Assembly: GCA_026929865.2 (NCBI GenBank)
Contig: CM049410.1
Span: forward strand, 21,139,001 to 21,203,000
Origin: Hyperoplus lanceolatus
Taxonomy: Eukaryota > Chordata > Actinopteri > Uranoscopiformes > Ammodytidae
Reading direction: 5' to 3'
DNA: 64,000 bases
Numbering within the stretch: position 1 is the first letter of the stretch; every line of letters begins with the position of its first letter. This document shows, piece after piece, positions 49,940 through 62,254 of this stretch. The notes beneath the pieces are model-generated. The model was given only the letters and a program-made list of their open reading frames with translations, searched no databases and was not told the DNA's origin. Both the position numbers and the translations under genes were made by a program.

Positions 49940-51780
49940 CACATTTGAAAGGGATTCTGGGTATCGTAGGCGGGGGTGGGAGGGTGGAAAGAACGAGAAA
50001 ATAAAGCCACATGATAAAATGTTACTTTTAGACATTTGACAGGTAATAAAGAATCCCAGGCCGAGCTTAACAAATGCATTAAGCCATTTCCCTAAGCCCA
50101 GGGACGTATTAGTGTGCAGTTGGAGAATATTCATTCATAAATAAATAATGGTGAAACAGCTTATGGGGGCATCTGGCTTTATATTCGTATTAGGGGCTGT
50201 GCTCATGCATCATGCTAAAGAGGATTCATGAGCATTGGAGCCTATTTCAAAAACAGTACTTTCAAGCCTTTTGTTCCTGGATGAAGGGCATAAAAAGCAT
50301 TGTTTCCTTTCCTGTTGCCTGTTAATCCCATAGTGTGTAGATCTCTTTGTGAAAATGTGGAAAATACATTTACATTCACAACACCTGAGGTCAGGGTGAG
50401 AAACTGCAAACAGCACTAGAATGTTCGAAAAATGTTAATCCACTCTCAGACATACAAATTATAAACCATTTTATACTTCACAGGCCAGAATGCACTCTTG
50501 TGTTACCTTGACAGTTTTGGCTGTAATGCAAGATGGTTACTGTCAGTGTTGTCTGTCTGGCAGCTTTTTCGAAAAAATGGAAAGTCTGTTATCCACATTT
50601 ATGGTGCACTGGGTCCTTTTCGACATTTTTGCTGCCTCCTTAAACCTGCAGTGGGATGTGTTGCTTTTTAGATGGGAGAGTTGTTGACCCCTAGTAGTCC
50701 ATGATGTTGTCTCCCTCTCTTGCAGTTTTAATAAAACCAACTGTATTCTTGACTGGCTCGTGTTTTCATAGCTCCAGAACTCCTTTTTTAAGTATACACT
50801 AGCATTCGATTATTCTCTCCATGTTTTAAAATGCCAGCTAAAAATATCACAAACAAGGTTATTTTCATCTTGTTAACATTTAGTTGACCTTATTTCAGCA
50901 GGATAATAGTATAGCGGTATCATTTCAGCTTCGAAGGGAGTCCCAAAACTAGAGCTATACAACTGAATCAGCCAAGGTAAACAAACCCAAAAGGATTGCA
51001 AACCTAATCCTTGTGTTATATTGGTAGGCATAAATGTATTCGTATGTATTCTGTACGTATATGCAAATGACGCACTCAGATATTGACCTGCCCACTGACA
51101 GGTTCAGGCGTGTTTTTATCCGGCCTTGATGGAAATGTGGCCAAACATGTCATCATCAGAATACCTGCGTGCACACCGGAGCTGCTGTCAGTAGAAATCT
51201 ACTGAGCAAAGGGGTCATTATAACCTGTCTAGTTCTGATCCTATACAGCCATACTAACGGCAGATTGGAATACTTAATACATACTGCATGATGTCCGTGT
51301 AAAATGCCTGGGATTCATAGCCATGGAAACACAATGATCCACACTGTTGGGCTGAAACAAGTCGACCAAACACTCGAGATAAAAATAATATGAATGTTGA
51401 ACCCGCTCCCTCTTATGAAGCATTTAAGATACTTTGATATTGATTGAGGCTTCTTGGATATTTAGATATCCATATTTTGTTATGTGCAGAGGATTGAATC
51501 TTTCAGTGTGATGATCACATGTGGTGAATTCCATCTTCAGTAACAAGCTGGTTGCTGAAATACTTTAAAAACTTCTTTTAATGGATGCACCTGCCATAAC
51601 CATCTTAGGACCGTATAACACGTGTAGACAGACACCCACCTCGACACAACCACCCTACCAGACAAATATCAACTTCTAAAACCGGTATTGTGGTATTGCG
51701 ACAAAAGATTACTTTTTTATAAGCATGCTATTTTCATAAGGGAAGAAAAATCTACACGACACCGTAACCACACTAGGATT
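49940..51780. other. Intergenic sequence without recognisable features
   Basis: Unique sequence; no gene, RNA gene or transposon end was found. Confidence 0.6.
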
Positions 51781-51781
51781 G

Positions 51782-51782
<1 letters not shown>

Positions 51783-51852
<70 letters not shown>

Positions 51853-51882
51853 CGTGCATGCGTGCGTGTGTGCGTGCGTGTG
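51783..51882 (+). repeat. (GT)n / (GTGC)n microsatellite
   Basis: About 33 GT units grade into GTGC-type units at the 3' side. Reading frames through it are artefacts. Confidence 0.96.
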
Positions 51883-51889
51883 TGAGCGC

Positions 51890-52885
51890 ATCTATATTAA
51901 AATCAACTCACCGTTTGGATGGCTCTGATTAAATCAGAAAGTGTGACGATTTCTCTCAGCGCTCATCACGGTGTATTTGCTTTGTCTGAAACACTAGATA
52001 AAGAAGGTAAAGGAAATGACAGCAGGGAATAATAAAAATCCAATAAAGAAAACAAGGAACAAAAAAAAGGAAAAGACTAAACTGATTTTCATTTCTTTGA
52101 AATGTCACTTGTCTTGAACCACATGGCCCTCAGTCAAAAGACTACACACACACACACACACACACCACAAACACACACACAAACACACACACAGGCAGAC
52201 ACTTCAATGATGGATACACCAGGCCGCCAGCTTCCCCACACACTCACTGTTGCCTTGGATCACTGCTCATGTTGTCCAACGCTGGTCTGCCTGGGAAAGA
52301 TCTCAACTGTCAATCTCCAAGCCGTCAGCCCTGTACGCCGACCCACCGGACCCATGGACCAATCCCTCCAACAGAAATCAAACAGCCCTCCCTCTCTGTA
52401 GTGGAAGTCTGTTGCTGTCTTGTCCGGCTTTGAACAGTAACCCTGTTGAAGGTTGAGTGAGTGGTCGAGGGATAACAAACAAGCAGTGTGAAAGTGAATG
52501 TCAAACGAAGCTCAGCAGCAGCAGATCGGAGAGAAAACAGGAAACTAATTGGCTGCTACAAAGTGGAACATGACACAAATGAATGCCAATAGTCTGGCGG
52601 AAGGTTTTAACATCCAATTTAGAATTGACATATTATTTCCTACTTTGCAATAAATTGTCAAAAAAAACACTAAATCCCTGCAGTGGTTTTGAACTAAATC
52701 ATCAACAAACTGTCCTGCTGTAAGAAGACATGCAGCAAGAAAATGATTTAGAAATAATCTCTAGGCTACCGGTTGGCTGCAGTTAAACCCACCTTTCCTC
52801 TTTATGGATTATACAATGACTTACATTTAAGAGGTATAGTGTCACTTTTCACACGGCTGCCATTATTTTTAGCGTATGTGTGAGA
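51890..52885. other. Intergenic sequence without recognisable features
   Basis: Unique sequence with a broken (CA)n run at 52144-52195. No gene is supported. Confidence 0.6.
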
Positions 52886-53009
52886 CCTCCGTAGCCAGGT
52901 CTGGACTAGCCATCGGGCGTACCGGGCCGGGTCCACAAAAAAAAATAATAATAAAAATAAAAAACTTTTTATTTATTTTTTCATTTTTTATTTATTTTTT
53001 TTTATGGAC

Positions 53010-53057
53010 CCTCGGCTGTGTGACTCGGCCCGGCCCGGCCAAGTCACACAGCCGAGG
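53010..53057. repeat. Perfect 16-bp stem hairpin inside the hAT-like element
   Basis: CCTCGGCTGTGTGACT (53010-53025) pairs exactly with AGTCACACAGCCGAGG (53042-53057) across a 16-base CG-rich loop. Confidence 0.9.
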
Positions 53058-53866
53058 ACCGAGGTCCCTTCCCTCTCGGGAGTGCCATCGACATATAAAT
53101 GTGCAAGCAGGCTGTCAACTTCACCTGAAAGTTAAATAAAACTTTATCCCAGGCCTTTACTCATTAGGATTGGTTCTAGGCTGGGCCTGGCCCAATCACA
53201 CACACAGCAGAGGGCCTCCCATTCAGAGGCTGAATTGAATTGTATTATCACGCATTCAACTTCTACTCGGTAATTATGAGCATCTGACGATGATCAGTTA
53301 CATTCAGGGCCGTCGGACTGCGGACAGACTTGAGGGGGCCCAAGCCAGAGGGGGGCTGCACCCAAAAAAATAAAAACTTATTTTTTTAATTTTCAATTTT
53401 TTTTACTGGCTCAATATAGGCCCATGATCTTTGAAGGCCCAGAAAAATTGTATTTAAGGAAAAAAAACAGATATCATGGGCCTTTCATTCGTCAGTACAT
53501 TTTTGTTATATTTTAAATAACATTGTTCAGGGCTACGAAGATCAGAGGCCTATATTGGGCCATTAACAAATACAAACAAAGGGAAAAAATTCCCGAAGCT
53601 GACTGGATTTTTTAAACATGTTCATTTCTTCTTTCTGCTTTTTGGTCATTCTGTGTCAATAAATTATTCCATAAAGTAGTACTGAATAGCTTACATAGGA
53701 AACAGTTGATTTAGTCTTAGTTTTCTCCTCAAAGTGCACCAGATTGATGAATTTTACTTTAACATTTTAAAAAAAATCTTACGGGGGAGCATTCCCCCGA
53801 ACCCCCCTAGAAGGACCAGGGTCCACGACACAGTCTCCCAAATTCCTGTGATTGACACTGTGTGTG

Positions 53867-54445
53867 TAGCCTGGAAATCCAGACCCAGATATCTTGAACG
53901 ATAGAGGGTCTGGCCACGATCAATAGTAATTTCCACCTCAAGGGGCGGCTCCTACTCGTGCATTTCAAATGCCACTGCACGCAGTTGGATAGCAATACAA
54001 CCAATCAGAGCGATGCACAAGACGACGTAAGCCCCTTTCGTTTAGCGAACAGCTGTTAAACTGTTAAATTAAACGTTTGCCGTTGTCGGTCGGCAAAATA
54101 GAACATTCCACTTACTTGCTAATGAAAGATTTGAGTGCCGTCTTCCAAATCGTTAAGGGTCGAGGCCAAAGCAGTCTCAAACTCACACAACATATCCACA
54201 GCCATCTTTGATGTTTACTATCACGGCTTCGACGTCGCATGCACGTCACTGTCGTCACCCGGTTACGTCCGCCCCAGAGTACCATATAAAGGGCTCTGGT
54301 GCGCCCATATTAGATAGAACCAATTGAAACCACCCGCCAGATCTCTGGCTTTCTTGATAAAGCTTCAACGGAGCGTGTCCAGACCAACACGCGCAGCAAA
54401 TTTAGTTTGCCAGCGCCTAGTGGCAGGTCTGGGAATGCCAGGCTA
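53867..54445. mobile_element. Nested element with TAGCCTGG..CCAGGCTA ends
   Basis: The left end TAGCCTGGAAATCCAGACC and the right end, reversed, TAGCCTGGCATTCCCAGACC are inverted repeats. CTGTGTGT occurs immediately outside both ends (offset by one base on the left), a likely 8-bp target duplication, although TG-repeat context makes the exact limits uncertain. It is 579 bp and noncoding, and inserted into the hAT-like element after that element arrived. Confidence 0.7.
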
Positions 54446-54699
54446 CTGTGTGTATGCATGTTTATTAAGAGTCATTAGACCAGGGGTTGTGTTCAAGTAT
54501 GCGTAATGATTTGGTCATTCATCAATAGAAACATTGTGTTGTCGCCTCTCAGAGGGCCCCTCAGGACTTCCTGTATAGGAGCCCAGAATTTGGTGCAACG
54601 CCCCTGCCTCCGCATATCGTATAAATAATCATGGTGGGCTGCCATGGCCAAAAATGCCCGGGCCGATTTTATGTCCCAGTCCAGCCCTGTCCATAGCTG

Positions 54700-55126
54700 T
54701 GAGGCCTGGACACTTCATAATCTGTTGTTACGGACAGGTTCATGTTGGTGACCTTTAGCTGTGCCAGCACATGCATATTATGCTACAGGCCTCACACCTT
54801 TCCCTGCTAGTACCCTCTCTGTCTCTGTCTTACACTGGTTCTTCCCCTTGAATTCCAACCGCCTTTTCTTGCCTTCAAAAATCAATTCTTATTGATTTCT
54901 CTGCACTCTCTGGGGTGGAGTCAAAAGAGGGGACAAAGGAGATAAAGCCACGGGCGAATTGCTAAAGTAACTCCGCTGTGCCATGGGGGACTGATATTAT
55001 CACGAGAGAGTGGTCACATGCTGGTAGGACTCCCTGTTCAAAGCAGTGGAGAAAAAGAGTAACAGCATTCTCCGGTCACACCAGGAAATGTGAAAACACA
55101 ACATGCCAATGCCAATCAAATAGACT

Positions 55127-55189
<63 letters not shown>

Positions 55190-56890
55190 GACTGTGGGAC
55201 TAAAACACTTTACATTTTTAGGCAAAAACAACTTCAAGTTTAAGTTTTGAGGGATGCTGCGACTTTCTGACCTCTTGTGCTTTTGGCTACTAAAGGTTGG
55301 CTGCTGAGTTAATTAACCAGTTTGATAACCAGAAGAAAAGTATAGATGTGTTACTGATCGCTGATTTAAAATGCTGAAAAGTAACAAAGAAGATTTACTC
55401 ACTTTGCAAGTAGCCTACTGCTCTTCTGTACTTTGAAGAAAGCGTACCTGTACTTAAGCAGTTTTGTGGTACTTTATAATTGTACTCATCTTAATTTCAG
55501 AGGGAATATACTACACAAATCTGACAGCTGTAGAGTAGTTGTTAGTAACTTTACAAATCGAGATCCTTCATAGAAAACATAACATTATTTACGTTGCAGT
55601 ATTGTTCTAGATGACAATACATTAAAATGTGCTTAACTTAAAAATGCCATGTACATGAATCAAAAATAAAAATCTACCATGTACGATGATATACATCTCT
55701 GAAATGTCATATTTGCATTATCAATACTTTTACTTTTTATGCTTGAAAGTGAATATATTGCAATTATATTAACGTTTTGCATGAACATTTACCTGCAATG
55801 GGGTATTTTACCTTTGCAGTTAAACTAATTACTTAAGAAAAGGATGAGAGGATTTGCTGATTAACATGTAAGTCACAGTTCGGAAATGTTTGATTGAAGC
55901 AGCTTTAAAATCAGTGATCTCAAAACATTACCATTGGCACTGATTATTTGTCATGAGCATTTTCCTATATTTTTTTACATTAAGCATAAAGATCAATAAG
56001 TTAAATAATTAACAGATGGAGAATCATTATAGGCTCTTCACTGGATTTATTTCCTGCTTGCTTGGTTAAAAAAAAATGTCTCGCTCATATCTGAATTGTA
56101 AAGAAGTATTATTGACAGAAAGTGATTGACAAGTGTTGATCCCGCCAAGAACATTGATGAGATCCACGGGGGAAAAAACAGATAAATAATAGCAAATGTT
56201 TAAAGGTCCTAAGTATTGAGTACACACAATGACACTGTATGAATTAAAGTTTAATTTATTACTATGTATGTTATGTATGAAACTAAAAACTAAACTTTAG
56301 TACATGAAATGTCATTTTGAACAGAGGTATTGAAATCTTTGCCGTTATACTGCCACGTGGACACTGTAGTTGAGCTCAGACCCCCACTGCTCCTGTAGTG
56401 TGCTGCAAGAGAAAAGCTCAAAATAATAATGCTGGCCAGAAATGTATAGAGCCGCTCATTTATTGCACGGCCTTGAGGTCAGAAGATAACAGCGTCTCTG
56501 CAGCACTGAGACAATGAGCATTAGTTTTCAAAAGCTCACACACTTTGCTTACCGAACCCCAACTGGATAAGGAGTCCAATATTTGAACATTAAAATATAA
56601 ATGTCTTCAGTGTCTCATGCTGCTTCAGTAGTTTGTGATTGACAGTGCTGTTGATCCAAAAAGTGAGTTCCACTGATGCAATGTAACACTCATTACTGGC
56701 TCAAGGTGAGATCGCAGGCTCTTCTGACATGAATTCATCTGAAGTTGGGAAATAGTAACACGCAGAACTTGAATGTTAATTTAACTTTTTTAAATCAATG
56801 AAAGTGATGAGCTGTATGGACTAAAGCAGGGGGACAGTTAGGTTAGAGAAAAGCTCCCTCTAGTGTAGGAATGAATACACTCACACAAGC
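54700..56890. other. Intergenic sequence downstream of usp31
   Basis: Unique AT-rich sequence with the (GA)n microsatellite listed separately. No gene is supported. It separates the predicted usp31 transcript end from the mobile-element-rich part of the window. Confidence 0.6.
55128..55186 (+). repeat. (GA)n microsatellite
   Basis: About 29 GA units. The Arg-Glu open frame through it is an artefact. Confidence 0.96.
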
Positions 56891-56894
56891 ACAT

Positions 56895-59800
56895 CACTGT
56901 TACTGTTTCAATATTTTTATTACGATTTTTTTCATTTTGTACTTGCATGGGTAAACCAACAAAGTATATACACATTTGTCCATTGGAGAAATAAGGGGGG
57001 AACAAAAAATACGTAAAAAAAAGTGCATACATGATAACAAAAAAGAAATAAATTAACATAAAAGACTTTGACACAGCCTAATGAACTCGTCTGAAACTAC
57101 TGAATGTCACGACACATTGCTCAGCTCTTTAGGAAAATAGACAAAGAAAATAAGAAAGTGGCAAATGCTGGAACAAGAGGCCTTAATGTAAAATGAACAA
57201 ACATGAAATATACAAAAGGCCATTAGACAAGAACAACCTCATGAACCAACAAAAAATACAGTAAACAGCATTAAGTGAAGACAAGTCTCAATGAATACAA
57301 CACTTTTTTTTCTACAAAACCCTTTTACGAATAATACATAAAAAAACAAAAGTATAAGACAATTATGTCAAAGGGGAGACGTGCTATACATTTAGCACTT
57401 TAGTGTTGCTTGTGAGCTTAAAAAAAGTAAGAGAGATTTAAGACATTCAATTATTACACAGCTCTATGGTTTATGTATCATCCAAATAAAAGATAGAAAG
57501 TATCACTTACCATTTGTTTTGCTTAAGGCTTCAGGAAAGTTTCAGTATTGCCGGTTTTAGCGTAATCTTTAAAAAAAATGGCCTCATCTATCAGAGCATT
57601 ATCTAGCCCAAAAATAAAGCCTAAGTAACTTATTTGGGACATTTCTGTCCATTCAGCAGAGAGCTGTAGTATCCGCAGAATCTTCCGTCTGTGGGATTTT
57701 GGTATTTCACTATCAGTGGTTATTGCAACTTTGAGTGGTAAAATAAAAATAAAAATGCTTTGTCATGAATGAATGGTTTCCCCTTGAAAAAGTGGAACTT
57801 TTTGATACTTTGTGAACAGCTCGAAAACAAAACTGCTGTGTCATAACAATAAGTCAATGTAGGATTCTCTAATCTTAATTAACTTCCACAGGGACGTCTC
57901 TATGCATTTTAACTAGCACAGTGATGGATGTTTTATACTCATTTCACCAGTTATCAGAGACACATATAGTGTTGCTGCTTCAAAGCCTGTTTGGAAGTTG
58001 CCTTTTGTCTGCTGATACACTGCAGCAAAAGTTTACAAAGAAAAAAATAATTAAAATCACATCACGATTGAAATGATTGATGTGGCATTAATTCTACAAA
58101 AAACTATTGACTGAACACTTACATTTTAATGTCATTGTTCATAACATTCTGTAATATAAAACTACAAATGTACTATCTTTCTTTATTGCATTGTGTCTAT
58201 ATATATTTATATATCCATTTGAGTTGCCTTTATATGGACAGACTGAGCACATCTTTGATGCAGCTGAGGCCATTTCAACCGGGGTTCACAAACTGTTATT
58301 ACTGAAGTGAATTAAAGGAAGGCCTTTTTCACAATACATACACATTTACATGAGGTTAGTAACCACAGAGATTATCACATCCTTATTGTTGTCTCTGCTG
58401 GTGTGCAATAGTAAATATTCATAACAACAAAAAAGGCAGTAACCCACCAGTTGAATAGGAGAAGCCAGAGAGCACAGATCAGCAGAATTCAAAAACAAAA
58501 TAATGAGGGAAAAAAATATTCTAAACTCAATGGGGAATGGTAAAAGCAAGTATGGCATTAAATAAATCTAGGAAATTGAAGTAAAATCCCTTCAGATGTA
58601 GAGATTGAATACTCGAGACACTCTTTCTAAATATTGGTACGGATGTGCAAATTAAGCAAATGGAATATACCAGCCATGCTCTACTTTACACAGCCGCAGA
58701 ATCTTGCATAGTTGATAAGATACATGCATTAGCGTTCATGCAATGGCGCAATACCAAAAGGAACGTTCTCAATTCTGTACATATAGACAACAAATAAAAC
58801 ACAGAAAATAACTGCAGTGAAGAAAGCTACCGAGGAGAATCAATTATTTAAAGATTGATTCACGTTTTCTTACAGTTTTCATTGCTTTTTGACATTGTGT
58901 TTCAACAGGTGTGTAATATGGATTACGACATAGGGAGTGCAATACTTATCTAGTCTATGTTGCACTCATTGGCATTTCAAACCGCAGTTTCCCTCATCTA
59001 AATCGATGAACATCAAGCAATGAGATGATGAGTGGGTTATTGCTCTACCACTAGTATGTTTGCCAAGACATTATAAAACTAAAAAAAAATAAAAAGTGTG
59101 TCTCTAAATGACAGGCAGGTAGAAAAAGTAATTATGTCATGACATTCAACTAATACATTGGGGATATTTAGACATCCCTGCAATACACTACAGACCGATA
59201 CTGACTCAATGAATGAACCCGCTTGTCTCGTCTAATCGTCTGAACCTGAAAACATGGCCTATGGTAATGCAGGCCATGTGGTGGCTATAAACGAATGAAA
59301 AAAGGGTTGGAAAACAAGGGAAAATGTTTCTGTTTTCAGATTAGCTTTTGTATAGGAAAAATCGTTTTTTCATTGGCTACAATGTGAAGATGATAGGAGC
59401 CTCACATCTTAATGCACTGAGGGGTTCAGCTACGTGACCAGATAAATAATCCAACAAACTTCTCATTTTGCAAGTGGATAAATGGATAAACAAGTGTTTG
59501 TGTGTGTGATGGCATAATCCACCCCTCAAAGGCAGACATAGCCACTACAACTTAATAACAGACTTTACAGCAAATTACAGAAAATGTTCCTGCTTTTGAT
59601 CCAAAGTGCCATGCATAGGTTCCTGATAAGATAACAATGTGAAGTAGAAAAAGAGCAGCTAAAGGAATACCACCACATTTGGAACAGCAGTATGTTATGT
59701 TCAATGGCCGGTGACAGCTTGAGCACATGAAGCTACACTATGTTTTCTAATGGTAGGAAATAACCAAATACAGAATTTATGTTTGCCTTATTCTGTTGTG

Positions 59801-62254
59801 TCTGTCTATGGCCTAATTATCCTCAAGAGATGGCAGATAAATTTGAATAAAACCATGCTGCGTCGTATTTCTTTTTGACCGTATGGCCAATTTACCTGTC
59901 AACTGTGAATTGATAACAAGCTTGTGAATCTTGCCATTCCAAATAATAATAATTATGTCTGACTGTATAAGCTAACATTACATGCCAGTCACATTAAAGC
60001 TGCTTCTGATTAGCTCAATTTGCAACAGTCCATTTAAATAACATACATTCATCTTTAAACTGAGTGGTATTTCTCTGAAACCATCCGAGAACCAAATGTA
60101 AACCTGTCGGATGCTACAGAGCAACAGTTGAGAGAAACACAGTCTAGAATTCAAAGACTGTAAATGTATAAAGTAAAAATAAAAAAAAGTTTTACTAATG
60201 CTTGGATTTCACAAAAATAACCACATTCATTCAAAAACATACACTATGCTGGTATCTAATGTATGGATATTGCTATTGCAGATGGGTAAATTACACATTG
60301 ATAGTGCTGATTGTTCAGAACAAGAGCAGATCAGATTTCCTGCAAATGATATGTACCATGCAGTATCTGTTAGTTGAGAAACGCAGCCTGCATATCCATA
60401 TCTGGAGAACAACTGCTCGGAGACAAAATAAATGTTGTTCTATGAATGACTTAAATAGCTCATTATCAATATTCTGTTTTAGCGTGACAAAGAAAATAAT
60501 GGCAAAGTATTGTCTTCTCAAATGAGGTACCACAGGTTATGAGAAATGCTGCCAACAGGTTTCTGGTTCACTGGATTGTGTGGTCACAGTTCTGAACATC
60601 GGCATTTGAACATATGCTCATTAAGAAACATCAGTGCCAGAGGAGCATCGGTCTGTTACAGCACCAGGTGAAGTAAATGACCCCTGAAACATTGAGATGA
60701 ATGTACCCTTTTACCATTTACAGTCTAAGGCCTGTTTACACTACGATATGTCTCCAAATCATCAAGAGACAACATATTAAAAATGAGATCATTACATTGT
60801 AAAGTTAGTGTGTATTTATCTATATATATTTATATATGATAATCTTCTCAGTAGAAGAAAACTAATTTATCTATACAAAGTGCGAACAACACAACATTCC
60901 TACTCAGTGATGCGTCTTGGACTACAATGTTGCCAAAGGCAATTACTTGTTTCCGCATACATTATTGAAAGTATTGAAAGGCGCTTACGATCATTTTCTT
61001 CTTGCTTATGTATAGGAAAAATTGGGTTATGTACTATATACTTTGTCAGAACCTGTACAGACACATACAGGTATATATGTATTCATATACTCTGTTTTAA
61101 AATTGTTTAATTCCAAGGACATCATTCCTTTGGGGAAAAATAGTTCAAGAAAAATAACTAGTAATGAAACAAATTAAGTTTAAAAATATTGGAAAAAAGC
61201 TCTCAATGTGTGTATTCTTTCTCATCTCAAATCCTCGTTTCTCCCCCTTGGGCCGGCCATCACATCTCTTTTTATATTATTTCAATAATCTCTATGATCC
61301 TGAGTCTATAATCAGGAAAGTTTAAATCATTTCTTATTTGTCTTTTCAGCTTCATATCAATCCCAAATACTCTCAATATGCAATAACTGTATATAGTCCG
61401 CTATGTCTTTCTACTATGTCTTCTATAACTTTAGAGAAAAAACCCTGTTACTGTTAGCCCCCATTAACCAATACATGAGGTGCATCTGGAAAAACAGACG
61501 GCAGGTCAATTTAAACAGCGTAAAACAATCATTCATCTAACACGAATGCTCGGCCACAATTATTTTGGACAGCCGTCTTACTTCCATCTTAATCTGAAGG
61601 ATGTGTATATGTCGGTTCAAAATCTCACTCCACAAGACTAATTATGCATTCCTGTTGCATAAAAAGTGAAAATGTTTTTCAGTCCCTTCATTTCTTTTAA
61701 TGTAGAGGCTGCTGTACTTTAGGATATTTTGCAGGCAACCTAAATGTTCTGTTTGCAGCGATGTAAAGATATAACAAAGCTCTGGTCTGAAGGAAAGATA
61801 ATTGTAAATGCTGTCAGTTGTTTCATAGGCCTCCAATACACACAATCAAAGCAGATGTGCTGTGCAGCTATATGCATAATAGCATGCTCATGTTCCTACC
61901 CTCCAAGTGAGAAAACATGTGTCGAGCGATCACCCTGCACTCCTTTTTCTAACACTCATCAGAATCTTACCTAGATTCAAACAGTGTATATGCTAGGAGT
62001 ACACACTGCATCAAAACCTAGAACTGGCAGGATATCAGGCAAGTGTTTGAAACCAAAATATGCAGGTGAAGGATTGTTAACTCAAACCTTTAACTTTTCC
62101 TCAAAGCTGGCTGCTCACATACAACCCTCAAAGCCATCATCTGATGCCAGTGAACAGAACCATAACATCTAAAAAATATCTCTTTACAAACACATCTGGC
62201 TCACTGAAACTTAGGCACAAAGAAAAGAGCTGCATGTAACTACTGTCTGATATA
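56895..62254 (-). other. usp31: usp31 3' UTR (predicted, about 5.3 kb)
   Basis: This long AT-rich stretch below the usp31 stop codon is notably free of the transposons and long microsatellites that fill the intergenic part, as expected for transcribed sequence. It contains no other gene. Mammalian USP31 is also known for a long 3' UTR. The lower limit is set by the polyadenylation signal at 56916-56921. Shorter transcripts using internal signals are possible. Confidence 0.55.
56916..56921 (-). terminator. usp31: AATAAA polyadenylation signal for usp31
   Basis: AATAAA on the - strand is followed, 10-40 bases downstream, by GTAACAGTGATGTGCTTGTG and TGAGTG, a GT-rich element typical of cleavage sites. 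This makes it a good candidate for the distal usp31 end. Confidence 0.5.

Larger units (their letters stand above)
52896..54689. mobile_element. hAT-like element with 8-bp target duplication
   Basis: The ends CAGGTCTGGACTAG and (reverse of the right) CAGGGCTGGACTGG are terminal inverted repeats starting CAGG, as in many hAT elements. The flanks are TCCGTAGC (52888-52895) and TCCATAGC (54690-54697), an 8-bp duplication with one mismatch, the hAT signature length. The element is 1794 bp with no transposase frame, so it is nonautonomous. It holds a perfect hairpin at 53010-53057 and a nested element at 53867-54445. A second CAGGGC-type internal start near 53306 suggests further nesting or rearrangement. 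Confidence 0.85.
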
